Shown: positions 7,141 through 17,415 of the stretch, in pieces | Layout of the letters: each line of letters starts with the position of its first letter | Position numbering within the stretch: position 1 is the stretch's first letter | The notes under the pieces: model-generated | What the model was told of the DNA's origin: nothing | Seen by the model: the letters and a program-made list of their open reading frames with translations, nothing else | Databases searched by the model: none | Translations under genes and position numbers: made by a program | Origin: Roseibium aggregatum IAM 12614 | GTDB taxonomy: Bacteria; Pseudomonadota; Alphaproteobacteria; Rhizobiales; Stappiaceae | Reading direction: 5' to 3' | Length of the DNA: 64,000 nucleotides | NCBI RefSeq assembly: GCF_000168975.1 | Contig: NZ_AAUW01000009.1 | Coordinates: 1-64,000 of the forward strand

Positions 7141-8607
7141 ATGTTCGAATCCGCCCGCCTGCCGCAAAACATGGACAAGAAAACCTTCAAGAAACTGGAG
7201 CCGCAGTTGCGCGAGGCGCTGCTGACGGCCCAGTTGCCTGTTGTCGAGAAACAGCCGTTTTCGACGATGATCCTGGTCGACGGCCTCGATGGCGCGGGCA
7301 AGGGCGAGGCGGTTGCCAGGCTGTACGGCTGGATGGATGCGCGCCATCTGGTCTGCAACGCCTACGGCGAAATGATGGATGAAGCCCGGTTGCGCCCGCC
7401 GCTGTGGCGCTACTGGCGTGATCTGCCGCCCAAGGGCGAAACCGCAATCGTGTTCGGAAGCTGGTATCAGACCGTTCTGCGGGACTGGATCTACAAGAAG
7501 ATCGATGAAGACGCCTTCGACAAGGCGCTGACCCGCATCCGCCGGTTTGAGGAAATGCTGGCGAACGAGGATGTGCTGATCCTCAAATTCTGGTTCTACC
7601 TGCCGAAGAAGGAACAGGAAGAGCGGCTGAAGCACATCGAGAAAAAAAATGTCGCGCGTCACGTGCTGGCCGACTGGGCGGCATTGAAGCACCACAAGAA
7701 GGCAAGCGAGGCCGGCGAAAAGATCATCCTGGAAACCAGCAAGGGCTATGCACCCTGGTTCGTCATCCCCTCGCAGGACCCGGAATATCGCGATGCGGCC
7801 CTGGCGCAGACTGTTGCCGATGCCATGAAGCTGAAGCTGGAGAACGGCGAGCCGCATTCGATTGCCGCGCCACCGGTTGTCGGCGGACTGAAGCGGGAAA
7901 CGGCGGTTGATACCATCGACCTGACGGAAAAACTGGACAAGGGCGAATACGAAGAGCTGCGCGACAAGTACCAGAAGAAGCTGTCCGATCTGTCGGACAT
8001 GAAGTCCCTGTCCAAGACCGGCGTCGTGCTTGTGTTTCAGGGCAATGACGCCGCCGGCAAGGGCGGCGCGATCCGCAGGGTGATCCGCCCGCTCGATCCG
8101 CGCATCTACAAGGTTCACCCGATTTCCGCCCCCAGCGACGAGGAAAAGGCCCGCCCCTACCTGTGGCGCTTCTGGCGGCGGGTGCCTGCCAAGGGCCATT
8201 TCGCCATTTTCGACCGGTCCTGGTACGAGCGCGTGCTGGTGGAACGGGTCGAGGGCTACGCCGGTCATGACGACTGGCTGCGCGCCTACAATGAAATCAA
8301 CGAGTTCGAGCAGGAATTGACCGATTTCGGCTACATCGTCTGCAAATTCTGGCTGGCGATTTCCGAGGAGGAACAACTGCGAAGGTTCAAGGCGCGCGAG
8401 GAGACCGCCTACAAGCAGCACAAGATTACCGACGATGACTGGCGCAACCGCCTGAAATGGGATCAATACGCCATCGCCGCCGGCGACATGATTGACCGCA
8501 CCTCAACCCACTACGCGCCCTGGACGCTGGTTTCTTCCGAAGACAAGCGCCACGCCCGGATCAAGGTGCTGAAGACGATCTGTGACCGGCTGGAGGAAAA
8601 GCTTTAG
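7141..8607 (+). CDS. pap: Polyphosphate:AMP phosphotransferase (two-domain PPK2)
   Basis: This 488-residue protein carries two tandem PPK2 domains, each with a Walker A (LDGAGKGEAV near residue 50, NDAAGKGGAI near residue 300) and lid-type arginine-rich motifs such as YLWRFWRRVP. Two-domain class II PPK2 enzymes phosphorylate AMP to ADP using polyphosphate. The start MFESARL at 7141 is chosen because GAGG lies 6 bases upstream and homologues begin MFES. A frame opening at 7108 adds eleven residues without support. It stands alone, convergent with the aminotransferase beyond the IS element. Confidence 0.92.
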   Translation: MFESARLPQNMDKKTFKKLEPQLREALLTAQLPVVEKQPFSTMILVDGLDGAGKGEAVARLYGWMDARHLVCNAYGEMMDEARLRPPLWRYWRDLPPKGETAIVFGSWYQTVLRDWIYKKIDEDAFDKALTRIRRFEEMLANEDVLILKFWFYLPKKEQEERLKHIEKKNVARHVLADWAALKHHKKASEAGEKIILETSKGYAPWFVIPSQDPEYRDAALAQTVADAMKLKLENGEPHSIAAPPVVGGLKRETAVDTIDLTEKLDKGEYEELRDKYQKKLSDLSDMKSLSKTGVVLVFQGNDAAGKGGAIRRVIRPLDPRIYKVHPISAPSDEEKARPYLWRFWRRVPAKGHFAIFDRSWYERVLVERVEGYAGHDDWLRAYNEINEFEQELTDFGYIVCKFWLAISEEEQLRRFKAREETAYKQHKITDDDWRNRLKWDQYAIAAGDMIDRTSTHYAPWTLVSSEDKRHARIKVLKTICDRLEEKL

Positions 8608-8660
8608 TCCATAATGGGCTTAAACCCTGTCGTGCTTGGGTGTGGCTCCATAAATAGCAG

Positions 8661-8696
8661 CCTCATCCTGAGGAAGCGCGCAGCGCTGTCTCGAAG
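8661..8696. repeat. REP-like palindrome, left part (interrupted by IS110 element)
   Basis: The sequence from CCTCATCCTGAGGAAGCG to GTCTCGAAG matches an intact REP-like unit at 32491-32531 but stops after TCGAAG. The missing end GATGAGG resumes at 9835-9841, across the IS110 element. It lies between two convergent genes, the usual place for such repeats. Confidence 0.8.
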
Positions 8697-8707
8697 CAAC
8701 CATGTTT

Positions 8708-9810
<1,103 letters not shown>

Positions 9811-9834
9811 TCTAATCAAATCTCAACAGATAAG

Positions 9835-9841
9835 GATGAGG
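9835..9841. repeat. REP-like palindrome, right remnant
   Basis: GATGAGG at 9835-9841 completes the palindrome begun at 8661. With the IS removed, the joint TCTCGAAGGATG is identical to the intact copy at 32519-32530. Confidence 0.7.
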
Positions 9842-9872
9842 GCTGGGTGGGTGAAGTGGAAGACCACCGATC

Positions 9873-11051
9873 TCAGAGGGCCGTCGCCAGATAATCCATC
9901 GCCGCCTGCACACCGCCGCGACCGTGAGGAATGCCCAGTTTCTGGAAGCCGAGTTCGATGGCTGACAGCGTGCCCAGCAGCATGACCGCGTTGACATGGC
10001 CCATGTGGGCAATGCGGATGCCCTTGCCGGACAATTCGCCGATGGTCCCGCCGATGGTGACACCGCAGACTTCCTTGGTGAAGGTTCTGAGGGCTGCCGC
10101 ATCGCCTTCGTTGAACCGTACCACGGTGACGGAGTTCGAGCGGGCATGCGCATCGGTGATGTTGAAATCGACCGCGCCCTTTTCCGCCCAGACCGCAACG
10201 GCCCGCCGGGTTGCCTCACCCAGAAGGGCGTGCCTGTGCCAGGTTTTCTCCAGCCCTTCCGCAAAGATCAGGTCGAGCGCCTTGTGAAAGGCGAACAGCA
10301 GATGCTCTGGCGGGGTGCCGCAGTATTTCTGGTAGTGCTCCGGCCCCTGCCGAAAGGTCCAGTCGGTGTAGTTTGTGCGCAGCTCCGCCGTCTCATGTGC
10401 CTTGTCGGCTTTCGGTCCGGCTGCGACAAAGGAGAGGCCGGGCGGGCACATCAGGCCTTTCTGCGAGCCCGTCAGCGCCACATCGACGCCCCAGGCATCC
10501 ATTTCAAACGGCATGCAGCCAAGCGACGCGATGGTATCGACCATGAAAAGTGCAGGGTGCCCGGCGGCATCGATGGCCTTGCGCAGGGCAGCAATATCGT
10601 TCCAGACACCGGACGCGGTATCGACCTGAACCACCAGAATTGCCTTGATGTCGTGAGACCCATCCTGTTTCAGGCGCGCTTCCAGCCCGGTTGGGTCAAC
10701 GCCCCTGTCCCAGGCACCTGGCAGAACCTCGATCTGGAGATCCAGCACATTGGCCGCTTCACCCCAACCAACGGCAAAACGGCCGGATTCCAGCACAAGA
10801 ACCCTGTCACCGCGCTTCAGCGTGTTGCACAGCGCGGCATCCCAGGCGCCATGGCCGTTGGCGGCATAAATGTAGGTCTTGCCTTCTGTCCGGAAAAGCC
10901 GCTGCAGGCCGTGCAGGCAGAACCGCGTGGTTTCCAGAAGGGGACCTTCGTAGATATCGACCGCAGGCCGGTGCATGGCCCGCAGGACTTCCTCCGGCAC
11001 GTTGGTCGGTCCTGGAATCATCAGAAATTCTTTGCCATTGCGAAGCGTCAT
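9873..11051 (-). CDS. Class V aminotransferase (serine/alanine-glyoxylate aminotransferase family)
   Basis: This 392-residue PLP enzyme opens MTLRNGKEFLMIPGPTNVP, the usual N-terminus of alanine/serine-glyoxylate aminotransferases. The PLP lysine lies in TGSQKGLMCPPG and the cofactor aspartate in FMVDTIASLG. It probably moves an amino group from serine or a similar donor to glyoxylate; the exact substrates cannot be read from the sequence. I chose ATG 11051 with GAGG 8 bases upstream. An upstream frame of 81 residues is out of family. It ends 32 bp from the REP remnant beside the IS110 element. Confidence 0.88.
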   Translation of the reverse strand: MTLRNGKEFLMIPGPTNVPEEVLRAMHRPAVDIYEGPLLETTRFCLHGLQRLFRTEGKTYIYAANGHGAWDAALCNTLKRGDRVLVLESGRFAVGWGEAANVLDLQIEVLPGAWDRGVDPTGLEARLKQDGSHDIKAILVVQVDTASGVWNDIAALRKAIDAAGHPALFMVDTIASLGCMPFEMDAWGVDVALTGSQKGLMCPPGLSFVAAGPKADKAHETAELRTNYTDWTFRQGPEHYQKYCGTPPEHLLFAFHKALDLIFAEGLEKTWHRHALLGEATRRAVAVWAEKGAVDFNITDAHARSNSVTVVRFNEGDAAALRTFTKEVCGVTIGGTIGELSGKGIRIAHMGHVNAVMLLGTLSAIELGFQKLGIPHGRGGVQAAMDYLATAL

Positions 11052-11441
11052 GGCCGGGTCCTCGTTTGAAGGCAGATCCTGTGCGGAGGGGATTGGGCAG
11101 CCGGGGCCGCCGGAGGGGTTGTCTAGTGTGAAAATTGCCCGGCTGCACGCATCCGTCAAGACACCAGTTCCACGCCTGCCAGATGGCGGCCTCAGGAACT
11201 CTCGATCGTGCGGTTGCGAAATGATGTGGGAAAGAGAGCTCGCCATCGGAAACGGCTTTCGCCCGGAAGCGGTGCGGGCGATAAGAGTTGGCAAACAGCC
11301 ATTAACGATGATCTACTTGATGGAGCCCCACCGCTCCTGGGATCAGGTGTCTTTTGGCTGAAAAGAAAATGTCTTGTTTCCGCTAAGTAAATTCTACAAG
11401 TTAGAGACCGCACGGTCTCGTCGTTTAGGCGTTGTTGAAGC
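11052..11441. promoter_or_regulatory. Divergent intergenic region with an inverted repeat
   Basis: This 390-bp gap lies between the aminotransferase (minus) and the N-formylglutamate amidohydrolase (plus), so it must hold both promoters. The clearest element is GAGACCG-CA-CGGTCTC at 11404-11419, a perfect repeat with 7-bp arms ending 22 bp before the ATG at 11442. It could be an operator or a hairpin in the leader. Frames in this gap look like chance. Confidence 0.4.
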
Positions 11442-12536
11442 ATGATCCTGGTTGAAGAAGGACAAAGCCCGCTTATCGTCTGCTTGCCCCATTCGGGCAC
11501 GGATATTCCGAATGCTGTCGAAAAAAGACTGAACGCCACGGGCAGGCTTCAGGCAGATCTCGCATGGCGTCTGGAACGTGTGTTCGACTTTCACGGCGAG
11601 CTGAACGCAACGGTGCTTCGCTCCTCCATCTCCCGTTATGTCATTGACCTGGACCGCGACCCGAAAACCCCTGTCAGCGCCGCGAACGATCCCGCGCGGG
11701 CCCTTTGTCCCGCGACCACGCTGGACGGCAAGCGCATCTATCAGGAGGGGGAGGAACCCGGTCCGACCGAGATCGAACAGCGTTCACTGCTTTTCTACAC
11801 GCCGTTTCACAAGGCCCTGCGGCACCAGATCGACCGTCTCCTGCGCAGTCATGGCAAGGTGATCGTGCTGGATTGCCAGTCCATGCGGTCGCATATCAAG
11901 GGCGTGACCGACAACGGCCTGCCGATAGTCAGCATTGGAACAGCGGGTGGAACATCCTGTGATCCGGACCTGCGAAATGTGCTGGTCGGCTCGTTCAAGG
12001 GGTTGGAAGGCTTCACGGTCAGCGTTGATGAACAGATCAAGGGTGGCTTCATCACCCAGACCTTTGGCCGGCCCGAACGCGGCCTGCACGCCATGACCCT
12101 GCTGCTGGCACAGCGGTCTTACCTGCGCCATGAATCGCCGCCGTTCGAACCGGACAAGGCGCGGATGGCACGCCTGAAGGTGGTTCTGCAGGACGCGTTG
12201 ACCCGGCTGGTGGACTGGACGTCCATCAGCGACGCGTCAACCGGTTCCCAAAGCCAGAACCAGAACCAACCCTTGCCGGTGGATGCGCCTGCTCAGGACG
12301 AGGCGGCAGCTGAAGAGCCGGACGGCGCCATTGCTTCGGATGAACCGGACAAGGCTGAGCCGGCTGCCGAAAGCGCATCAGAAACTCCGGGAGACCTTGC
12401 GCAAGACACTGTTGATGGCGCGCCCGAAAAGGCCGAAGCCATTCCCGTTGATCCGAAAAGCCTGCCCAGGGTGTCCAGCGCCCAGACGAGCAAGGTCGAG
12501 GATGGCCCCGTCACGCCTTTGCTGGTTGCCGAATAG
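11442..12536 (+). CDS. N-formylglutamate amidohydrolase family protein with acidic tail
   Basis: Residues 1-255 match the HutG-type N-formylglutamate amidohydrolase family, with VCLPHSGTDIP near residue 13, RYVIDLDRDP near 64 and VIVLDCQSMRS near 140. The enzyme releases formate and glutamate in histidine breakdown, although relatives act on other N-acyl amino acids. Residues from about 263 to 364 form an acidic, Ala/Pro/Glu/Asp-rich, probably disordered tail that the family normally lacks. No other hut genes are nearby, so a histidine role is only family-based. Confidence 0.85.
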   Translation: MILVEEGQSPLIVCLPHSGTDIPNAVEKRLNATGRLQADLAWRLERVFDFHGELNATVLRSSISRYVIDLDRDPKTPVSAANDPARALCPATTLDGKRIYQEGEEPGPTEIEQRSLLFYTPFHKALRHQIDRLLRSHGKVIVLDCQSMRSHIKGVTDNGLPIVSIGTAGGTSCDPDLRNVLVGSFKGLEGFTVSVDEQIKGGFITQTFGRPERGLHAMTLLLAQRSYLRHESPPFEPDKARMARLKVVLQDALTRLVDWTSISDASTGSQSQNQNQPLPVDAPAQDEAAAEEPDGAIASDEPDKAEPAAESASETPGDLAQDTVDGAPEKAEAIPVDPKSLPRVSSAQTSKVEDGPVTPLLVAE

Positions 12537-12547
12537 GCCTCAGACTG

Positions 12548-13729
12548 TCAGACCACATTCTTTTCTATGATCGGCGTTCCGGCGGCGAGACGGTCGAATG
12601 CCAGCGGCGAAAGATCCAGCGTCTGATAGCTGCCGGTCGCGATCAGTTCCGCAAGTCCGCGCCCGACTGCTGGCGACTGCTGCAGTCCATGACCTGAAAA
12701 CCCGAGCGCCAGATAGAAACCGTCCAGCCCCGGCACTGCGCCGACGAAGGCGTTATGGTCGAAGAGGTTCATGTCATAGCACCCCGCCCAGGCAGCCCCC
12801 GGACGGATGGCCTCGAACGCGGGAACGCGCGTGGCCAGTGTCGGCCAGATATGCTCTTCGAAAAGCTCGTAATCGACGTCGAAATCGTGGCAGTCCGGAT
12901 CGCGGTCTTCTGGCGGCGCCGACCCGCAGATATAGCCGGTGCCTTCCGGGCGTGCATAGGTGCCGTTCGGGTCGATCAGCAGCGGAAAACGCTCCAGCCT
13001 GTCCTTGCATTCAAAGGTAAAGACGCAGCGCTTTTTCGAAACGATCGGCACATCCAGCCCTGACTGACGGCAAAGCTCGGCCCCGCCGGACGCGCCCGCG
13101 CAGTTGACGATAACGGGCGTCGACAGCGTCTCGCCGGACGAAAGTGTCACCGTCCAGCCGCCAGCACCGTCTTTTTCGACTGTGGCCTTGGCAGCGAGAT
13201 AATCGACCCCCAGCGATCGGGCTTTCTTACGGAAAGCCTGCATCAGGCCATAACCGTCGAACCAGCCTTCACCGGTCAGGCCATGACAGCCGGCGGCCAG
13301 GTCGGAAACCTCCAGCCAGGGAAATTTCGCCTTCAGACCATCCGGGTCAAGAAAGGCGATGTCCGCGCCCAGCTCCTGCTGCAGGCGATGATTTTCTTCA
13401 AGGATACCGAGCTTGTCGGGCGTTGCCAGAAACAGGTAGCCGCCTTCGTGAAGATCGATCGCGGGCCTGTCGCCGTTCACATTGAGCGCGGCGCCGATCT
13501 CACGCAGGAAGCGGATGCCGTAAAGCGAGATCTCGATGTTGATGGCGCTGGAAAATTGCTGCCGGATAGACGCGGCCGAGCGTGCGGAGGCGCAGGTCTC
13601 ATAGGCGGGGTCCGCCTCGATAACGACAATGCGTCCGGTAAAATCCTCGCGCATGGCAAGGTGGCAGGCGACGGAGGAGCCCATGACGGCTCCGCCCACG
13701 ATGACGACATCCGCAGTCTGGTCCGCCAT
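12548..13729 (-). CDS. FAD-dependent oxidoreductase (DAO/sarcosine-oxidase-like)
   Basis: This 393-residue protein has the N-terminal dinucleotide motif VVIVGGAVMGSSVA followed by an acidic strand end (VVIEADPAY). It ends with a DAO-family C-terminal region (GFYLALGFSGHGLQQSPAVGR, quoted in part). Such flavoenzymes oxidise secondary amines, sarcosine-type substrates or hydroxy acids. The start ATG 13729 has AGGAGG 5 bases upstream. A 34-residue upstream extension is rejected. Its stop is 12 bp from that of the convergent amidohydrolase. Sarcosine would be a product of the creatinase encoded at 48586, but the genes are far apart and this link is speculative. Confidence 0.85.
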   Translation of the reverse strand: MADQTADVVIVGGAVMGSSVACHLAMREDFTGRIVVIEADPAYETCASARSAASIRQQFSSAINIEISLYGIRFLREIGAALNVNGDRPAIDLHEGGYLFLATPDKLGILEENHRLQQELGADIAFLDPDGLKAKFPWLEVSDLAAGCHGLTGEGWFDGYGLMQAFRKKARSLGVDYLAAKATVEKDGAGGWTVTLSSGETLSTPVIVNCAGASGGAELCRQSGLDVPIVSKKRCVFTFECKDRLERFPLLIDPNGTYARPEGTGYICGSAPPEDRDPDCHDFDVDYELFEEHIWPTLATRVPAFEAIRPGAAWAGCYDMNLFDHNAFVGAVPGLDGFYLALGFSGHGLQQSPAVGRGLAELIATGSYQTLDLSPLAFDRLAAGTPIIEKNVV

Positions 13730-13850
13730 GGAGCCTCCTCGAGCGCTGTCAGGCAAAACAATGGGCCTGCTGACGCAAACCCTTTTCAAGAGAACCGAAC
13801 GAGAGACGGGCGGCCGGGCCGCCCGCATCAAATGTCATGCTGTCAGGGTC

Positions 13851-15068
13851 TTAAAAGAACGCCTGCAGGCCGGTCTGCGCACGGCCGAGGATCAGCGCAT
13901 GAATGTCATGCGTGCCTTCATAGGTGTTGACCGTTTCCAGGTTCTGGGCGTGGCGCATGATGTGGTATTCTTCCTGGATGCCGTTGCCGCCGTGCATGTC
14001 GCGCGACTGGCGGGCGATATCCAGGGCCTTGCCGCAGTTGTTGCGCTTGATCAGCGAGATCATTTCCGGCGCCACCTTGCCGGCATCGAACAACTGACCG
14101 ACACGCAGCGCTGCCTGAAGGCCAAGCGTGATTTCGGTCTGCATGTCCGCCAGCTTCTTCTGGAAGAGCTGGGTCTGTGCCAGCGGGCGGCCGAACTGTT
14201 CGCGGTCGAGGCCGTACTGACGGGCGCGGGTCCAGCAGTCTTCAGCAGCGCCCATCGCGCCCCAGGCAATGCCGTAGCGGGCACGGTTGAGGCAGCCGAA
14301 CGGGCCTTTCAGGCCGGAGACATTCGGCAGGAGGGCATCTTCTCCCACTTCGACGCCGTCCATGACGATTTCGCCGGTGATGGACGCGCGCAGGGAAAGC
14401 TTGCCGCCGACCTTCGGTGCGGTGAGGCCTTTCATGCCCTTCTCCAGCACGAAGCCGCGAATGGCGCCGTCATGGGCTTCAGACTTCGCCCAGACGACGA
14501 AGACGTCGGCGATCGGAGAATTCGAGATCCACATTTTCGAGCCGGTCAGCTTGTAGCCGCCGTCGATCTTTTCCGCGCGGGTGCGCATGCCGGCCGGATC
14601 GGAACCGGCGTCCGGCTCGGTCAGGCCGAAACAGCCGACAAACTCGCCGGTTGCCAGTTTCGGCAGATATTTCTTGCGCTGTTCTTCCGAGCCATAGGCG
14701 TAGATCGGATACATGACCAGCGATGACTGAACGCTCATCATGGAGCGGTAGCCGCTGTCGACACGCTCGATCTCGCGGGCAACCACACCGTAGGCAACAT
14801 AGGACGCACCGGCGCAGCCGTAGTCTTCCGGCAGGGTAACGCCGAGCAGGCCGAGTTCGCCCATTTCGTTGAAGATGCTGCGGTCGGTCTTTTCTTCCCG
14901 GTAGGCTTCGATGACGCGCGGCAGGAGCTTGTCCTGGGCATAGGCGCGGGCGGTGTCCTGGATGAGCTGTTCGTCTTCGTTCAGCTGTTCACGCAGGTGA
15001 AACGGATCCTGCCAGTCGAAGGAGCCGCCGCCGGCCGGTGCGGACTTAACGTTTGCGGGTGCGTTCAT
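13851..15068 (-). CDS. gcdH: Glutaryl-CoA dehydrogenase
   Basis: This is a 405-residue acyl-CoA dehydrogenase with FAD-binding [12 protein letters not shown], the C-terminal [18 protein letters not shown] carrying the catalytic glutamate, and the [16 protein letters not shown] segment diagnostic of GcdH. It oxidises and decarboxylates glutaryl-CoA to crotonyl-CoA in lysine and tryptophan breakdown. ATG 15068 is preferred over ATG 15074 because GGAG then lies 8 bases upstream. It is divergent from a LysR gene, a pairing seen widely for gcdH and its regulator. Confidence 0.95.
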   Translation of the reverse strand: MNAPANVKSAPAGGGSFDWQDPFHLREQLNEDEQLIQDTARAYAQDKLLPRVIEAYREEKTDRSIFNEMGELGLLGVTLPEDYGCAGASYVAYGVVAREIERVDSGYRSMMSVQSSLVMYPIYAYGSEEQRKKYLPKLATGEFVGCFGLTEPDAGSDPAGMRTRAEKIDGGYKLTGSKMWISNSPIADVFVVWAKSEAHDGAIRGFVLEKGMKGLTAPKVGGKLSLRASITGEIVMDGVEVGEDALLPNVSGLKGPFGCLNRARYGIAWGAMGAAEDCWTRARQYGLDREQFGRPLAQTQLFQKKLADMQTEITLGLQAALRVGQLFDAGKVAPEMISLIKRNNCGKALDIARQSRDMHGGNGIQEEYHIMRHAQNLETVNTYEGTHDIHALILGRAQTGLQAFF

Positions 15069-15186
15069 GATCATGTCTCCCAGGCCGTGGTCCGGCCAAT
15101 GATGGAAAGCCGTTTGACGGCCAAGGTCATTCTGTTTTCTCTAGTCTTGCCTCAAATCCGTTTGCGTAAAAGCGAAACCTCGTCCA

Positions 15187-15209
15187 TCATTCATGACGAA
15201 ATGGAATGA
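15187..15209. promoter_or_regulatory. Candidate LysR-type operator
   Basis: TCATTC-N11-GAATGA is an inverted repeat containing the T-N11-A signature of LysR binding sites. It is 17 bp upstream of the LysR start and between it and gcdH. This fits autoregulation and control of gcdH. Confidence 0.45.
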
Positions 15210-15225
15210 AGTAAGGGAATAAGTC

Positions 15226-16149
15226 ATGCGCCGCGCCTTCGTCCCGCCGGCGGACACGCTGATCGCGTTCGAATGCGCGGCCCGGCATTTGAGCTTCACC
15301 CGCGCCGCGGAGGAATTGCATCTGACACAGGGCGCGGTTTCAAAACAGGTGCGGCAACTGGAAGACAGGCTGGGCGTCGAGCTGTTCAGGAGGGTGCGCC
15401 AGCGCATCGTCCTGACCGACGCGGGCCGGATCTATCTGCACGACATCCGGGGCGCGCTGGAACAGATGACGGCGGCCACGCGGCAGGTGATGTCCTATGC
15501 CGGCAGCGCGGACGTTCTGAACCTTGCGGTTCTGCCCACCTTCGGCACCCGCTGGCTGGCGCCGCGGATCGCCGATTTCGGAAGGCGGTATCCGGACGCG
15601 GGCCTGAACCTGAGCGTTCGTCTGCAGCCGTTCGATTTCGACGAGGAACCTTTTGACGGCGCCATCCATCATGGCGATCCGGTCTGGGCGGGGGCGATTG
15701 CCGAGCATCTGTTCGATGAGGAAGTTGTCCCGGTTGCCTCACGCGTCTTCCGCGACCGGCACGAGATCCGCACACCTGCCGACCTGGCGCGCGTGCCGCG
15801 CCTGCAACTGGCAACCCGTCCACTCGCCTGGCGGCAATGGTTTGACCTTGCCGGCGTTGAAACGGACGCGGCTTTTCAGGGCGCGCGGTTTGAGCAATTC
15901 GTCATGATCTCGGAAGCTGCGATCCACCACGCAGGGGCCGCGTTGATCCCGCGTTTCTTCGTCGAGGCGGAACTGGCCTCCGGGCGTCTTGTCCGGCTTT
16001 TCGACCTCTCCCTGTCGCAGCAGACGGCCTATTATTTCGTTTATCCGGAAGGCCGGACCATGCGACCGGTTGTGTCGGCCTTCCGCAAATGGCTGATGGA
16101 GGAAGCCCGCAGCGCGCGCACACGCCGCGAAACGATGCTGCCGGGCTGA
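15226..16149 (+). CDS. LysR-family regulator, GcvA/GcdR-like
   Basis: This 307-residue protein has an N-terminal winged helix-turn-helix (residues 7-66, with LSFTRAAEELHLTQGAVSKQVRQLE split across the two helices). Its effector-binding domain has the GcvA-type opening LNLAVLPTFGTRWLAPRI. It is divergent from gcdH, with an inverted repeat in the shared region. By analogy with GcdR it probably senses glutarate or glutaryl-CoA and controls gcdH. No further target gene is adjacent, as the next gene is a lipid kinase. Confidence 0.88.
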   Translation: MRRAFVPPADTLIAFECAARHLSFTRAAEELHLTQGAVSKQVRQLEDRLGVELFRRVRQRIVLTDAGRIYLHDIRGALEQMTAATRQVMSYAGSADVLNLAVLPTFGTRWLAPRIADFGRRYPDAGLNLSVRLQPFDFDEEPFDGAIHHGDPVWAGAIAEHLFDEEVVPVASRVFRDRHEIRTPADLARVPRLQLATRPLAWRQWFDLAGVETDAAFQGARFEQFVMISEAAIHHAGAALIPRFFVEAELASGRLVRLFDLSLSQQTAYYFVYPEGRTMRPVVSAFRKWLMEEARSARTRRETMLPG

Positions 16150-16413
16150 AGAAAGCGCCCGGGCAGTGTCGAGGGCTTTTTCGGCGGATGTGTTTGTTCT
16201 GCTATCGGGAGAAATTGAAACCCGTTTGCGCATGAGCCATCTTTCGGTGGAACGTTTAGACCCAGTTGGCGTTTTTCAGAGGCACACAACCCCGGCAGGT
16301 CTGCCACACATTCTAACTGTCAAGAACCAGTCCAGGGTCATGATCAGCTTTAGCGGCTGAATGGGGTGTCGGCCGCGCTGGTGGCCCGCAAAGGCGAGGA
16401 CAAGGAGATTTCA

Positions 16414-17322
16414 TTGGAAAAGCACCATCTGCGCCTGATCCTCAACGGCAAGTCTGCCGACAGGGACGATGTCCGTGACGCTGTGGAAGCCGTGCGGGCC
16501 ATGGGCCACAAGGTCTCCGTCCGTGTGACCTATGAGGCCGGCGACGTGGAAAGACTGGTTCACGATGCCCTGCGCGATCACGAGAACGACAGGATCGATA
16601 CGCTTGTCAGCGGTGGTGGCGACGGCACCTTGAACGAGGTTCTGGACGCGGCCCTGCACGACTTGAAGGACGGAGAAAAGCCGCCGTTTTCCTTTGCCGT
16701 TCTGCCCCTTGGCACGGCAAACGACTTTGCTCACCACATCGGCCTTGACCCGGCGGACGTCACGTCCTGCCTGCGGTTCGCCGCGCGCGCCTCCGCCAAG
16801 CCGACGGATATCGGCGAAGTCAACGGCTGTGTTTTCGTCAACATGGCCACCGGAGGGTTCGGGACGCAGGTGACGTCGCAGACCGACCCGAACCTGAAAC
16901 GGGTTCTGGGCGGCGCCGCCTATCTCTTTACCGGCCTGCAGCGGTTTTCGGAACTCTCCGCCTGCGAAGCGCGCATCGAGGCGGAAGATTTTTCATGGGA
17001 GGGCTCGTTCCTGGCCCTGGCCATCGGCAACGGCCGCCGCGCCGGGGGCGGCATTCGTCTGTGCCCGGATGCCATCCTAGACGACGGCTATCTGGATCTG
17101 ACCATCGTCCCCTTTCCGCAATCGGGCAAGGTCATCGACCTGTTGTCGGCCTTGCTGGACAGCGGCGTGGAAGACATCAACGGCGGCCCGATCCAGCGCA
17201 AGGTGCGCAACATGAAGATCGAAACCCAGCAGCCGGTGCAGTTCAATCTGGACGGCGAGCCGATGAATGGACAGTCCTGGCAGATTGGGATAAGGCACCA
17301 CCAGATCGACCTCAGGCGCTGA
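16414..17322 (+). CDS. yegS: YegS-like lipid kinase
   Basis: About 302 residues form a diacylglycerol-kinase catalytic fold with the nucleotide motif VSGGGDGTLNEV near residue 65 and LPLGTANDFA. The opening HLRLILNGKSADRDDV matches E. coli YegS (LLILNGKSTDN). YegS phosphorylates lipids such as phosphatidylglycerol in vitro. I choose TTG 16414 because AAGGAGA lies 7 bases upstream. GTG at 16366 would add sixteen residues absent from YegS. The gene stands alone before the glycan region. Confidence 0.85.
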   Translation: MEKHHLRLILNGKSADRDDVRDAVEAVRAMGHKVSVRVTYEAGDVERLVHDALRDHENDRIDTLVSGGGDGTLNEVLDAALHDLKDGEKPPFSFAVLPLGTANDFAHHIGLDPADVTSCLRFAARASAKPTDIGEVNGCVFVNMATGGFGTQVTSQTDPNLKRVLGGAAYLFTGLQRFSELSACEARIEAEDFSWEGSFLALAIGNGRRAGGGIRLCPDAILDDGYLDLTIVPFPQSGKVIDLLSALLDSGVEDINGGPIQRKVRNMKIETQQPVQFNLDGEPMNGQSWQIGIRHHQIDLRR

Positions 17323-17415
17323 CGGTCACTGCACCGGCAGGACGAAACGACGTCTCGCCGTCAGCAGGGCCAGGTGCGGGAAGGCGTACGGCACTGCTTT
17401 CAAGAGACGGACAGC

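Noticed and set aside
6958..8466. 502-codon minus-strand frame over the polyphosphate:AMP phosphotransferase
   Set aside because: It is a shadow of a gene with two intact Walker motifs; its own translation has no family features.
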